Shown here: one piece after another, positions 1-8,237 of the stretch
Layout: every line of letters starts with the position of its first letter
Position numbering within the stretch: the first letter of the stretch is position 1
NCBI GenBank assembly: GCA_964598255.1
Contig: CAZRBA010000096.1
Span: 1 to 64,000, forward strand
Direction of reading: 5' to 3'
DNA length: 64,000 bases
From: Caldithrix sp964598255
GTDB taxonomy: Bacteria; Calditrichota; Calditrichia; Calditrichales; Calditrichaceae
The notes under the pieces: generated by a model
The model's input: the letters and a program-made list of their open reading frames with translations, nothing else
Database searches by the model: none
What the model was told of the DNA's origin: nothing
Program-made: the position numbers and the translations under genes

Positions 1-480
1 TTAAACGCAAAGGTAATGAAGGAGACGCAAAGGGCGCGGAGAAGATATTTGGAATAAAAGCTGCCTTAATTAACTTTGCGTATGCTTGGCGTAGTTAGCG
101 GTTTTTAATTAAACGCAAAGGTCCCGAAGGAGACGCAAAGGGTGTGGAGAAGATATTTGGAATAAAAGCTGCCTTAATTAACTTTGTGAATGCTTGGCGT
201 AGTTAGCGGTTTTTAATTAAACGCAAAGGTAATGAAGGAGACGCAAAGGGCGCGGAGAAGATATTTGGAATAAAAGCTGCCTTAATTAACTTTGCGTATG
301 CTTGGCGTAGTTAGTGGTTTTTAATTAAACGCAAAGGTAATGAAGGAGACGCAAAGGTCACGGAGAAGATATTTGGAATAAAAGCTGCCTTAATTAACTT
401 TGTGAATGCTTGGCGTAGTTAGTGGTTTTTAATTAAACGCAGAGGTCGCGAAGGAGACGCAAAGGGCGCGGAGAAGTTGT
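1..480. repeat. Tandem array of 108-bp repeats (about 4.4 copies)
   Basis: Units begin at 1, 109, 217, 325 and 433, giving an exact 108-base period; the last copy stops near 480 and the array may extend left of the window. Each unit carries the octamer ACGCAAAG twice and, about 45 bases on, its inverse CTTTGCGT or a degenerate version, so a hairpin is possible. Units 1 and 3 end with TTTGCGTATG while units 2 and 4 have TTTGTGAATG, so the array looks like a duplicated 216-bp dimer. No long ORF is seen. The function is unknown. Confidence 0.95.
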
Positions 481-510
481 TTAAATAGCTTGGTGAACTT
501 TGCGTTCCAA

Positions 511-542
511 TTGACAAATTTATTATTAGGCATTCTTATAAT
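511..542 (+). promoter_or_regulatory. Candidate sigma-70-like promoter
   Basis: An exact TTGACA at 511-516 and an exact TATAAT at 537-542 lie just after the repeat array and about 57 bases before the start codon at 599. The 20-base spacer is longer than the usual 17, so the pair may not work as one promoter. Confidence 0.4.
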
Positions 543-598
543 TATGTGAATTATGTGCCAAACTTAAACTTAGACTCATTTTAATTTAAGGAGAAAAA

Positions 599-2005
599 AT
601 GAGCACACCATCCATTACGATTGAAAACGTTAAGAATTTTATTGTAGGTATTGATCGTCAGGTTCCTACTTTCGGCGGAGTTTTGAAACGGTACATTAAT
701 TTGGATAATGCTGCCAGCACTCCGACTTTAAAACCTGTTTTGGATTCCATTAACGCATTTATGCCCTGGTATTCCAGTATTCATCGCGGGACGGGATTTA
801 AGTCGCAGTTAAGTACCCATATTTTCGAACAAACGCGCGATATTATTTTAAAGCATTGCCATATTCGAGATAATGATCATGTGGTGATTTACGGAAAAAA
901 TACTACGGAAATGGTCAATAAGGTTGCACGGCGTTTGAATACCGCTTCGGATGAGGTGGTAATTACCACTTTAATGGAACATCATTCCAACGATTTACCT
1001 TGGCGGAAAAATCAAAAGGTTGTATTTGTAGAGACTGACGAGCATGGTCTGTTGGAATTGGCAGATTTGGAAAAAAAACTTAAAGAGCATCGGGGAAAAG
1101 TTAAATTAGTAGCTGTTACGGGCGCTTCGAATGTAACCGGGCTTTTGAATCCGATTCATAAAATTGCCGAGCTGGCCCATACTTATGGCGCCCAAATATT
1201 AGTCGATGCTGCGCAGTTGGCACCGCATCGGGATATTGACATGCGCGCACAGGACGATGTGGAACATATCGATTATTTGATTATGTCTGCCCATAAGTTT
1301 TATGCGCCGTTTGGGCAAGGGGCGCTCATTGCCGATAAATCGGCTTTTTTACAGGGTGATCCGGATCATGTTGGCGGAGGGACGATTGAACTAGTGGATC
1401 GTGATTATATTTATTGGGCCGAACCTCCGGAAAAAGAAGAGGCGGGAACGCCAAACGTAGTTGGAGCTTTGGCCATGGCCAAGGCCTTGTTGGTTATGGA
1501 TGAGATTGGCCTGCAAAATATTGCCAAGCATGAAATGGCTTTGACGACTTATGCATTGAAAAAATTACATCAATTACCTGGAATTACGGTTTACGGTCCG
1601 GAAGATCCGGAGGATGTGGAGCATCGTTTGGGTGTAATTAGTATGAATGTTGACGGTTTTTCTCATGCGTATGTGGCCTCGATTCTGAATTACGAATATG
1701 CAATTGGCGTACGTAACGGATGTTTTTGTGCGCATCCGTATTTGAAAAAATTATTGCATATTTCTCCCGAGGAGGACAAGGCATTACAACAAAGAGTGTT
1801 GCAACACGATCGTAGCGAAATTCCCGGTGCAATTCGTATGAGTTTTGGCATGTACAATACCGAAGAAGATGTGGATGCGTTTGTGGAAGCTATCGCACGT
1901 ATTGAAAAAGGTGAAATTAAGGCCGAATATGTTTTGAACAAGCGTACGGGCGAATATCATCCCAAAGATTTCGATTTTGCCTTTGAGCACTATTTTAAAA
2001 TATAA
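599..2005 (+). CDS. Cysteine desulfurase-like PLP enzyme (class V aminotransferase)
   Basis: This 468-residue protein has the class V aminotransferase fold of SufS/Csd enzymes. The entry motif YINLDNAAST is at about residues 32-41, the PLP-binding lysine is K233 in SAHKFYAPFG, and a cysteine-bearing loop RNGCFCAHPY (C375 and C377) sits where the persulfide cysteine of cysteine desulfurases lies. The likely reaction is removal of sulfur from cysteine to give alanine and an enzyme persulfide. It is longer than a typical SufS (about 410), with extra residues at both ends. No Suf or Isc scaffold genes are adjacent, so its sulfur acceptor is unknown and a selenocysteine-lyase-like role is possible. 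The ATG follows a clear AAGGAG ribosome site. Confidence 0.85.
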   Translation: MSTPSITIENVKNFIVGIDRQVPTFGGVLKRYINLDNAASTPTLKPVLDSINAFMPWYSSIHRGTGFKSQLSTHIFEQTRDIILKHCHIRDNDHVVIYGKNTTEMVNKVARRLNTASDEVVITTLMEHHSNDLPWRKNQKVVFVETDEHGLLELADLEKKLKEHRGKVKLVAVTGASNVTGLLNPIHKIAELAHTYGAQILVDAAQLAPHRDIDMRAQDDVEHIDYLIMSAHKFYAPFGQGALIADKSAFLQGDPDHVGGGTIELVDRDYIYWAEPPEKEEAGTPNVVGALAMAKALLVMDEIGLQNIAKHEMALTTYALKKLHQLPGITVYGPEDPEDVEHRLGVISMNVDGFSHAYVASILNYEYAIGVRNGCFCAHPYLKKLLHISPEEDKALQQRVLQHDRSEIPGAIRMSFGMYNTEEDVDAFVEAIARIEKGEIKAEYVLNKRTGEYHPKDFDFAFEHYFKI

Positions 2006-2071
2006 AAATTCGAAGAACTTGTGAAGTATTAAAGGCAGATGAAGATATCACGAGTTTAGCGGTTTAGATTT

Positions 2072-3250
2072 ATGACTGAAAAAATCTATTATCTGGATGC
2101 CTATGCGCGCAGCATTAGTGCTAAGGTTTTGGATCATCGTCAGAAAGACGGAGAGCATTGGCTGCTTTTGAATCAAACTATTTTTTATCCGGGAGGTGGA
2201 GGGCAACTTCCGGATAAAGGATTTATCGATGGCAAGCCATTGGGGGCTGTTAAGGAGAAAGATGGGCAAATTTGGCACAAGGTTGCCTTAACAAAAGAAG
2301 CGGCACCGATTGGAAAAACGGTAAATCTGAAGCTGGATTGGAATTATCGCTTTTATCAGATGCAGCAACATTCTGGCCAGCATTTACTTTCGGCTGTATT
2401 ACATGCGCATGGATATCCGACTGTTTCTGTTCATTTGGGTGAGGGCCATACGTTAATCGAAACGGAAGGCGCCCAATTGGAAAATGCACTGTTACGGCAG
2501 ATCGAAACGAAGGCTCAAGATTACATTGCCAAATCTCTTCCGGTGGTTATTCATTATGTGGCTAAGAAGGACGTAAACAGTTTTCCGTTGCGCAGGCAGC
2601 CCGGGGATTTTGAAACTTTGCGCATTGTGGAAATAAAGGATTATGATTACTCCGCATGCGGCGGGCTGCACGTGGCTTGTACATCGGAAATCGGTATGAT
2701 AAAAATAATAGGGAGCGAGCGAATTCGCGGACATGTTCGCATTAAAGCGGTAATCGGTAGGCGTGCAAGCGAATATTTCGATGAATTACATCAAGTCAAT
2801 TTGCTTTTACGGGAAAAATTGAATACGAATCATCTCCAATTTAATGACCGAATCGTGCAAATGCAGGAAGAGATCGGTTATTTAAAGAAATTATCCAGGT
2901 TTTATGATAAGTATTTTATTCGCTATGAGAGTAGCCGATTGGCGACGGAAACTAAGGAAGATTTAATTGTAACCCGATTGGACTACGGGGAACAATCCGA
3001 TGCGGCGGAAATGGCTAAAACAATTAGTAGAGATTTCGGTAAAGTGGCCTTTGTGCAATTTGACCGTCGATTTTATTTGTCATCGCCGTCACAAAACATT
3101 TTGGATACGATTAAATTTTTTAAGGAACAGGCCGATGCTTTGGAAATTAAGGGAGGCGGCCCACAGGGTTTTTGTCAAGGACTGATGCAGAAGAATAATT
3201 TACAAGAAATAGAGGCAGCACTTCGAAACTATATGGGAAAACGTGCGTAG
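2072..3250 (+). CDS. alaX: Alanyl-tRNA editing protein (AlaX type, with DHHA1 tail)
   Basis: A free-standing editing domain related to alanyl-tRNA synthetase, expected to deacylate Ser-tRNA-Ala in the cytoplasm. The zinc-site pair is visible: H100 and H104 in QQHSGQHLL, and C196 with H200 in CGGLH. The C-terminal part ends with a glycine-rich DHHA1-type segment (GGGPQGFCQG, about 364-373), as in the long AlaX class; 392 residues fits that class. It follows the desulfurase-like gene by 66 bases and may be co-transcribed. The ribosome site in front of the ATG is weak. Confidence 0.88.
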   Translation: MTEKIYYLDAYARSISAKVLDHRQKDGEHWLLLNQTIFYPGGGGQLPDKGFIDGKPLGAVKEKDGQIWHKVALTKEAAPIGKTVNLKLDWNYRFYQMQQHSGQHLLSAVLHAHGYPTVSVHLGEGHTLIETEGAQLENALLRQIETKAQDYIAKSLPVVIHYVAKKDVNSFPLRRQPGDFETLRIVEIKDYDYSACGGLHVACTSEIGMIKIIGSERIRGHVRIKAVIGRRASEYFDELHQVNLLLREKLNTNHLQFNDRIVQMQEEIGYLKKLSRFYDKYFIRYESSRLATETKEDLIVTRLDYGEQSDAAEMAKTISRDFGKVAFVQFDRRFYLSSPSQNILDTIKFFKEQADALEIKGGGPQGFCQGLMQKNNLQEIEAALRNYMGKRA

Positions 3251-3275
3251 ACAATGACAGGTGTTTTAATGATCC

Positions 3276-3343
3276 AAATCGTTAAAACGATTTTTGCATT
3301 TTACTTGGGTTGCGCGCGTGCGTAAAAAACCGTTAAAACGGTT
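3276..3343. promoter_or_regulatory. Two covarying 16-bp palindromes
   Basis: AATCGTTAAAACGATT (3277-3292) and AACCGTTAAAACGGTT (3328-3343) are each perfect dyads and differ by a compensated pair (T/A in one arm set, C/G in the other). Their centres are 51 bases apart. They lie between the alaX stop and the gene starting at 3438. The first is followed by TTT and could form a small terminator hairpin; both could be binding sites of a dimeric regulator. Confidence 0.6.
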
Positions 3344-3437
3344 CGAATGCTTTCTTGGTTTCTTGTTAATAAATATTAAGGATCATTCTAATGGTTCGAT
3401 GCGTTTTAATTTTGGACCAATTTCAGGAGAATTTATT

Positions 3438-3986
3438 ATGAGCGGAATTAAGGGGGTTGTTCTTTTAACGCGCTTAAATTTTGTGGAGCATCATTTCGGT
3501 AAAGACGATTTGAAAAAATTTTTAGATAAACTGGATGTAGACAAAGACAGTCCTTTGTTTCAACCTGTCATGATTTCCAAAGACTATCCCGAAAATTTAT
3601 TGCAAGATATCGACAAGGTTTTACTTAAAGAATATTTTGACAATAACTTAAATAAATTTTTGGAATTAGGCGCATGGAATGCGCGGCATATTATGCCTAC
3701 CTATTTTCAAATTTATATCGACGAAAAAAATCCCGGTGGTTTTATCGAACAGGCAGCCCTGTTACGGCCGCATCTGATCGGATTGGGCGAAATGTTGGTA
3801 AGCGCTATTGAGCCGAATCAATATTTGGTGCGTATCAATTACGGGCAGCCCTATCCAGAAACCGCACGTTTAAGTGAGTTGGGCTTTTTGGAAGAAGGCG
3901 TACGATTGTGCGGCGCAAAAGAAGTAACATCCAAATTGGAAGAAAAAGAAGAGACATCCGTAGAATACCAACTCGAGTGGAAATAA
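3438..3986 (+). CDS. Conserved hypothetical protein, coupled to satD
   Basis: A 182-residue cytoplasmic protein beginning MSGIKGVVLLTRLNFVEHHF. The ATG at 3438 is chosen because AGGAG lies 10 bases upstream; the frame stays open upstream to 3294 but that part crosses the palindromes and is not protein-like. No signal peptide, membrane segment or metal motif is visible. The central part (NARHIMPTYFQIY) and the length recall the DUF2378/TIGR02265 family described in Myxococcus, but that match is only a guess. The stop is 3 bases before the ATG of the SatD-family gene, so the two are probably translated together. Confidence 0.7.
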   Translation: MSGIKGVVLLTRLNFVEHHFGKDDLKKFLDKLDVDKDSPLFQPVMISKDYPENLLQDIDKVLLKEYFDNNLNKFLELGAWNARHIMPTYFQIYIDEKNPGGFIEQAALLRPHLIGLGEMLVSAIEPNQYLVRINYGQPYPETARLSELGFLEEGVRLCGAKEVTSKLEEKEETSVEYQLEWK

Positions 3987-3989
3987 CCG

Positions 3990-4667
3990 ATGCATCCTCT
4001 TACTGTCATTAACGGCGACATCAAGGCTTCCCGCAAAATGCGGCGCATGGAGCGCTACGAATGGCAGTTATTTCTCAAATCGTCTATCGTTCAGCTTAAC
4101 GAACAATATGAAAATGAAATCGATGTTCCGTTTATGATTACCAAAGGCGATGAATTTCAAGGTGTTCTAAAGCGGCTGGCCGACGTAAATAAAATTATTT
4201 GTAAATTCGAACAACTTACTTATCCCTTGCAGGTGCGTTTTGGCGTGGGATTCGGCAACATTCAAAAAATGGGGAGCCGTATCACCATCGAGATGGACGG
4301 GCCCGCTTTCCACCGGGCCTCCAAAGCGCTGGATATTGCCAAACAGAAAAAGCGTGTCGTTTGGTTCAATACCGCCGCGCAAGACTTTGATTTGACGATA
4401 AATACCATTTATCAACTGATTTTCGCCATTAAGAAAAAATGGAGTAAAATCAGTTTTAATCGTTATTGGAAATATAAAGAATTCGGCACATACGAACGCG
4501 TTGCCCAAGCCGAAGGCGTAACACCACAAGCCGTGTGGGATTCTTTACGCAATGCACATGCCATCGATGTTATAGAAGCCGAACAAGTATTGGAAAAAAT
4601 TTTTTCCAGACGCGATCAAGATATGCAACTGGTTAGTAATATCGATAAACTCGATTCATTGTTTTAA
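3990..4667 (+). CDS. SatD family protein
   Basis: This 225-residue protein matches the SatD pattern: an N-terminal VINGDIKASRK (about 6-16), a middle TKGDEFQGVL (51-60) and a C-terminal helix-turn-helix-like stretch with TYERVAQAEGVTPQAVWDSL. SatD proteins are named from the Streptococcus mutans sat operon; their biochemical role is not settled. The GD and GDEFQ motifs resemble nucleotidyl-cyclase-like loops, which is only a resemblance. It follows the preceding unknown gene by 3 bases. Its last 35 bases overlap the end of the convergent CPBP protease gene. Confidence 0.72.
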   Translation: MHPLTVINGDIKASRKMRRMERYEWQLFLKSSIVQLNEQYENEIDVPFMITKGDEFQGVLKRLADVNKIICKFEQLTYPLQVRFGVGFGNIQKMGSRITIEMDGPAFHRASKALDIAKQKKRVVWFNTAAQDFDLTINTIYQLIFAIKKKWSKISFNRYWKYKEFGTYERVAQAEGVTPQAVWDSLRNAHAIDVIEAEQVLEKIFSRRDQDMQLVSNIDKLDSLF

Positions 4668-5442
4668 TACAATAAATTAGTAAAATTAAAGCCAGCAAAA
4701 CCAAAATCGGATTAACGTGGCCATGCCATTCGTACCAGTGAAAAAAAGGACTGTCCTCGTTTAAATTCACAAAAATAACACCGATTAAATTATACGTTCC
4801 GTGAACAATTATTGACGGCCAAATAGAATTGGCCCGCCAGGCTACAAAACCGATAATGATGCCAACAATAAAAATCTGAATTGCCCAATACGGATTTTCA
4901 TGTACTAACGTCCAAGCAATTGAAGTAAGCAGAACAGCCCGCGTTACGTCTCCCTTATGTTCCAATGAAGTTTGTAAGAATCCGCGAAACAAAAATTCTT
5001 CGGAAAAAGCCGCGGCAAAGACCGCTCCTGTAATTATCGCAACCCATTCCAAAGGCGTTTGTGCTTTTAATGGTAGTAGCATTTGTTCCAGCCAATCCGG
5101 CGAGGGAATGATTATTTGTACCAAACGATCCAATTCGTCACCGACAACGGAAAGGGCAATGCCTGTTAACAAACCAAGCCAAACCATGGAAAAAGGAACC
5201 GCGTTAAGACGAAAAACTCGGCGAATGGCATAGCCCCTGACATAAGCATAAATGAGCGGTAGAATTAAAAACAGAAGGCCGCCGAAAATATAAATAAAAC
5301 GCGCATGGTCCATTATTTCCACAGGGTTCTGAGCACCGCTTAAAGCGCCATAAACCATAATGAGCAAAATCAAAAAGGCAAAAGAAAACAACACTACAAT
5401 GAGTGCTTCCAAAGGCTCGGGGTATTGTCTCTTGTTCCTCAT
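4633..5442 (-). CDS. CPBP family intramembrane metalloprotease
   Basis: A 269-residue polytopic membrane protein with the CPBP (CAAX protease and bacteriocin-processing) signature: EEFLFR with E148, E149 and R153, a following histidine H181 in TLVHENP, and HGTYN with H214 and N218. These residues form the intramembrane catalytic site in the family. About seven hydrophobic segments are visible. The substrate cannot be told from sequence; bacterial members process peptides or act in stress signalling. It starts 12 bases after the rRNA methyltransferase on the same strand, so it probably ends the clc operon, and its 3' end overlaps satD. Confidence 0.85.
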   Translation of the reverse strand: MRNKRQYPEPLEALIVVLFSFAFLILLIMVYGALSGAQNPVEIMDHARFIYIFGGLLFLILPLIYAYVRGYAIRRVFRLNAVPFSMVWLGLLTGIALSVVGDELDRLVQIIIPSPDWLEQMLLPLKAQTPLEWVAIITGAVFAAAFSEEFLFRGFLQTSLEHKGDVTRAVLLTSIAWTLVHENPYWAIQIFIVGIIIGFVAWRANSIWPSIIVHGTYNLIGVIFVNLNEDSPFFHWYEWHGHVNPILVLLALILLIYCIKTMNRVYRYY

Positions 5443-5454
5443 AGTGAACCCTTT

Positions 5455-6249
5455 TTAGTGAATGTTCCGTTGCGGAGGCAAAGCTGTAAACTGGTACAAA
5501 ACCAATGAAACGGCAATGGCCAAATTTAAAGATTCGCCATGGCCAAATTTTGGGATCGAAAGCTTAATATCACACATTTCGATCATGCGGGATGACAAAC
5601 CGTGCGCTTCGGAACCAAAGATAAGAATATATTTGCCCTTAGCCTCCGGTTTGAATTCGGGAAGTGCTTGCCCCTTGCGAACCGTTGTGCCGACCAAAGA
5701 ATAACCTTCTTTTACCTGCATTTGTTCCAGCGTTTCCGCAGAAACATTTTGCAGAATTTTTACCTGCGTAATAGCTCCGGCACTGGCACGAACCGCCTTA
5801 GGCTGGTAGGGATCTAAAGCATGGCTTCCCAACAAGACGGTCTGCCAGCCAAACCAAGCAGCCGTGCGTAAAATGGTACCGAAATTTCCCGGATCGCTGA
5901 TATTCTGCAAAAAAATCATGCGTGCGGATAAAACATTTTGCTGCAATGAAATTTGAGGTAAGCGCGCAACCAGAGCCACACCTTGCGGCGTTTGCTCATC
6001 GCTAATGTAGGCAAATTCCGATCGGGTTAAGGTGTAAACTGGTAAATTACCAAAGGTCGGAAAACGATTTAACAGTGCGGTTTGATGTTTTTCGACCAGC
6101 AAATACAAAAATTCAAAATTGCGGTTTTCCAAAGCCAGGCTAACCGCTCTGAATCCGCTAATGACAAATTGCCCGTAGGCGCGTCGGAATTTTTTTTGCC
6201 GCAATTGACGGATTTGTTTCAACAGTTTTTTGGAAATCGGCCGGATCAT
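5455..6249 (-). CDS. SpoU/TrmH family RNA 2'-O-methyltransferase
   Basis: A 264-residue SPOUT enzyme that transfers methyl from SAM to a ribose 2'-OH of rRNA or tRNA. The three SpoU motifs are present: SDPGNFGTILRTA (118-130), FGSEAHGL (211-218) and ESLNLAIA (239-246), preceded by an N-terminal substrate-binding domain. The start is placed at 6249, where ATG overlaps the clc stop as ATGA; a longer start at 6300 would lie inside clc. Members of this size are usually 23S rRNA methylases (RlmB or TsnR-like), but the exact target is not evident. Confidence 0.88.
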   Translation of the reverse strand: MIRPISKKLLKQIRQLRQKKFRRAYGQFVISGFRAVSLALENRNFEFLYLLVEKHQTALLNRFPTFGNLPVYTLTRSEFAYISDEQTPQGVALVARLPQISLQQNVLSARMIFLQNISDPGNFGTILRTAAWFGWQTVLLGSHALDPYQPKAVRASAGAITQVKILQNVSAETLEQMQVKEGYSLVGTTVRKGQALPEFKPEAKGKYILIFGSEAHGLSSRMIEMCDIKLSIPKFGHGESLNLAIAVSLVLYQFTALPPQRNIH

Positions 6250-8099
6250 CACTCTTTGTTTTCCGCGGTAAACAAACTCTCTTTGGAATACATGCGCCAA
6301 ATATCTTCGCGGGCAACCATGCCAATGTAGCGCATTGTTTCCGGCGACTCGACAACCGGCAACAGATCGGAATCGTCAATTTCCATTTTTTGTAACGCTT
6401 CTTCCAAGGTATTGTTCTTATCTAACACAAACACATTTTCGGTCATAATATCCGTGGCCAGTAAAAGCGGCGCCACGCTACGGTCAAACAAAACCGGACG
6501 TAATTCACGCAGTGAAATGGTGCCGCGAACCCGATTGTTTTTGTCCAGCACCGGAAAGGTCGTGTAATGCGATTTCATGAAAATATTCAAAATTTCCTCG
6601 AACGGCGTATATTCATAAATAATCGGCACATCCGTTAAAATAAGATTGGTGATTTTATGCGCCTTGAGAATTTCGATGTTTTTGCCCCCGGCCGTTTTGC
6701 TGGAAAAAGTGGAAATTTTCATGGTGTAAATAGATTCTTCTTCCAATGCTTTGGCTACGATGACCGCGGCCACCGTACCCAGCATTAAGGGCAAGATGAT
6801 GCGATAATCCCCCGTGACTTCAAAGATCATAATCAAGGCCGTCAAAGGTGCGTGAATCGTGCCGGAAATAATAACAGCCATGCCCACCAAAGCATACGCG
6901 CCTGGCGGAGCGGTAAGTCCGGGCATAACTTTGTTGGCAATATTACCGAAAAGTGCTCCGAACATGGCGCCGATAAACAGAGATGGCGTAAACAAGCCGC
7001 CGGTTCCGCCAGAGCCTAAAGTGAATGAGGTAGCCAGAATTTTGGCGGCAACCAATACGGCCAGAATGGAAATTTCGGTTCTGCCGATCAGAGCCGTATG
7101 GGTAGCGGAATCGTCAAAGCCGTACAATTCCGGAAATTTAAAGGCAATAATGCCCGTAATCAGTCCGCCGATGGCCGGTTTAACCCAAGGTTTCAGATTG
7201 ATTTTTGTCTCAAAGATGTCTTCGATGCCGTACAGCGTTTTAATAAACACAACAGCCAAAACACCACCGGCCAATCCCATCAGCAAATACAGGGGGTATT
7301 CGGCCGGGCTTTGCAGAGAATATTCGGGGATTTGGAAAATGGGGCTTGAGCCGATTAAAGCCCGGGAAACTGCCGTGGCGATAACCGAGGCTACTACCAT
7401 AGGCGCAAAAAAGCCCAAACTGTAATCGCCCATAATAATTTCGATGGCAAAAAGACTGCCGCCGATAGGAGCGTTAAATACGGCAGCCAGGCCAGCACCA
7501 GCACCGCAGCCTACCAATGTTTTTAAGCGTCGCTGCGAAACATGAAACATCTGACCGATACTGGAACCAATGGCCGCTCCTATTTGCACGATGGGACCTT
7601 CCTTACCGGCCGAACCACCGGAACCGATGGTTGTACCAGAGTTAATGGAAGTTAAAATAGCCACGCGTTTGCGAATGTAACCGCCTTTGTTGGCTACCGC
7701 ATCCATTACGCTGGGTATTCCGTGTCCCTTAACCTCCGGTGACAGATAGAAGGCCAACAATCCGACCACAATTCCGCCGATTGCCGGATACAAAATGCGC
7801 ATGTAATCGGCAACGGCAGCGTTAAACACATGAAAACCGGCCTGTTCGAACAAAACAAAATGCACGCCGTCGATAATGATATTCAACAAATAAGCACCCA
7901 AGCCCGTAAATAAACCGACAAGGCTGGCCAATAAAAGCAGATACAAATCGGTGGGGGCGTTAATTTTGTATAACGCACGCAAACCCTTAATTTGCCATTT
8001 GCGAAATAATTGACGCCAGCCAATGGAATGGGGCTGAACGCTTTTTGACGTCTCGTAAGAACCGGAAAGCGAATTTTTTTTATTTGTATTGGTTGCCAT
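6249..8099 (-). CDS. CLC chloride channel/transporter with CBS domains
   Basis: A 616-residue inner-membrane CLC protein. The anion pathway motifs are GHGIP (125-129), GKEGP with the gating glutamate E167, and a later TGGLFTPS corresponding to GxFxP. After about ten membrane segments two CBS domains occupy about residues 475-610 and may sense adenine nucleotides. The helix after FNAPIGG reads LFAIEII, so the residue aligned with the inner proton glutamate E203 of E. coli ClcA is I221. The gene is translationally coupled to the methyltransferase downstream and lies 138 bases after hisS. Confidence 0.92.
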   Translation of the reverse strand: MATNTNKKNSLSGSYETSKSVQPHSIGWRQLFRKWQIKGLRALYKINAPTDLYLLLLASLVGLFTGLGAYLLNIIIDGVHFVLFEQAGFHVFNAAVADYMRILYPAIGGIVVGLLAFYLSPEVKGHGIPSVMDAVANKGGYIRKRVAILTSINSGTTIGSGGSAGKEGPIVQIGAAIGSSIGQMFHVSQRRLKTLVGCGAGAGLAAVFNAPIGGSLFAIEIIMGDYSLGFFAPMVVASVIATAVSRALIGSSPIFQIPEYSLQSPAEYPLYLLMGLAGGVLAVVFIKTLYGIEDIFETKINLKPWVKPAIGGLITGIIAFKFPELYGFDDSATHTALIGRTEISILAVLVAAKILATSFTLGSGGTGGLFTPSLFIGAMFGALFGNIANKVMPGLTAPPGAYALVGMAVIISGTIHAPLTALIMIFEVTGDYRIILPLMLGTVAAVIVAKALEEESIYTMKISTFSSKTAGGKNIEILKAHKITNLILTDVPIIYEYTPFEEILNIFMKSHYTTFPVLDKNNRVRGTISLRELRPVLFDRSVAPLLLATDIMTENVFVLDKNNTLEEALQKMEIDDSDLLPVVESPETMRYIGMVAREDIWRMYSKESLFTAENKE

Positions 8100-8137
8100 T
8101 TTTTACCACAACTTTTTTATGCTCGACCCTTCCGTTC

Positions 8138-8162
8138 AAAAACCCTTTACTCTCGGGTTTTC
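8138..8162 (-). terminator. Weak terminator-like hairpin between hisS and clc
   Basis: AAAACCC (8139-8145) pairs with GGGTTTT (8155-8161) around a 9-base loop; on the minus strand the stem runs into TTTTT. The stem is short, so it is a weak candidate for the end of the hisS transcript. Confidence 0.42.
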
Positions 8163-8237
8163 GGAAGCAGAATAACGATTGTAAACTTTTTTAATGTTAT
8201 TAATTGTCCAAACAGAAAAGTTTGTATATTTATTGGT

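Noticed and set aside
1..480. CRISPR array
   Set aside because: The whole 108-base unit repeats, so there are no unique spacers between short repeats, and no cas genes are nearby.
3294..3437. Upstream extension of the unknown gene before satD
   Set aside because: It crosses the two palindromes and lacks protein-like sequence; AGGAG precedes the ATG at 3438.
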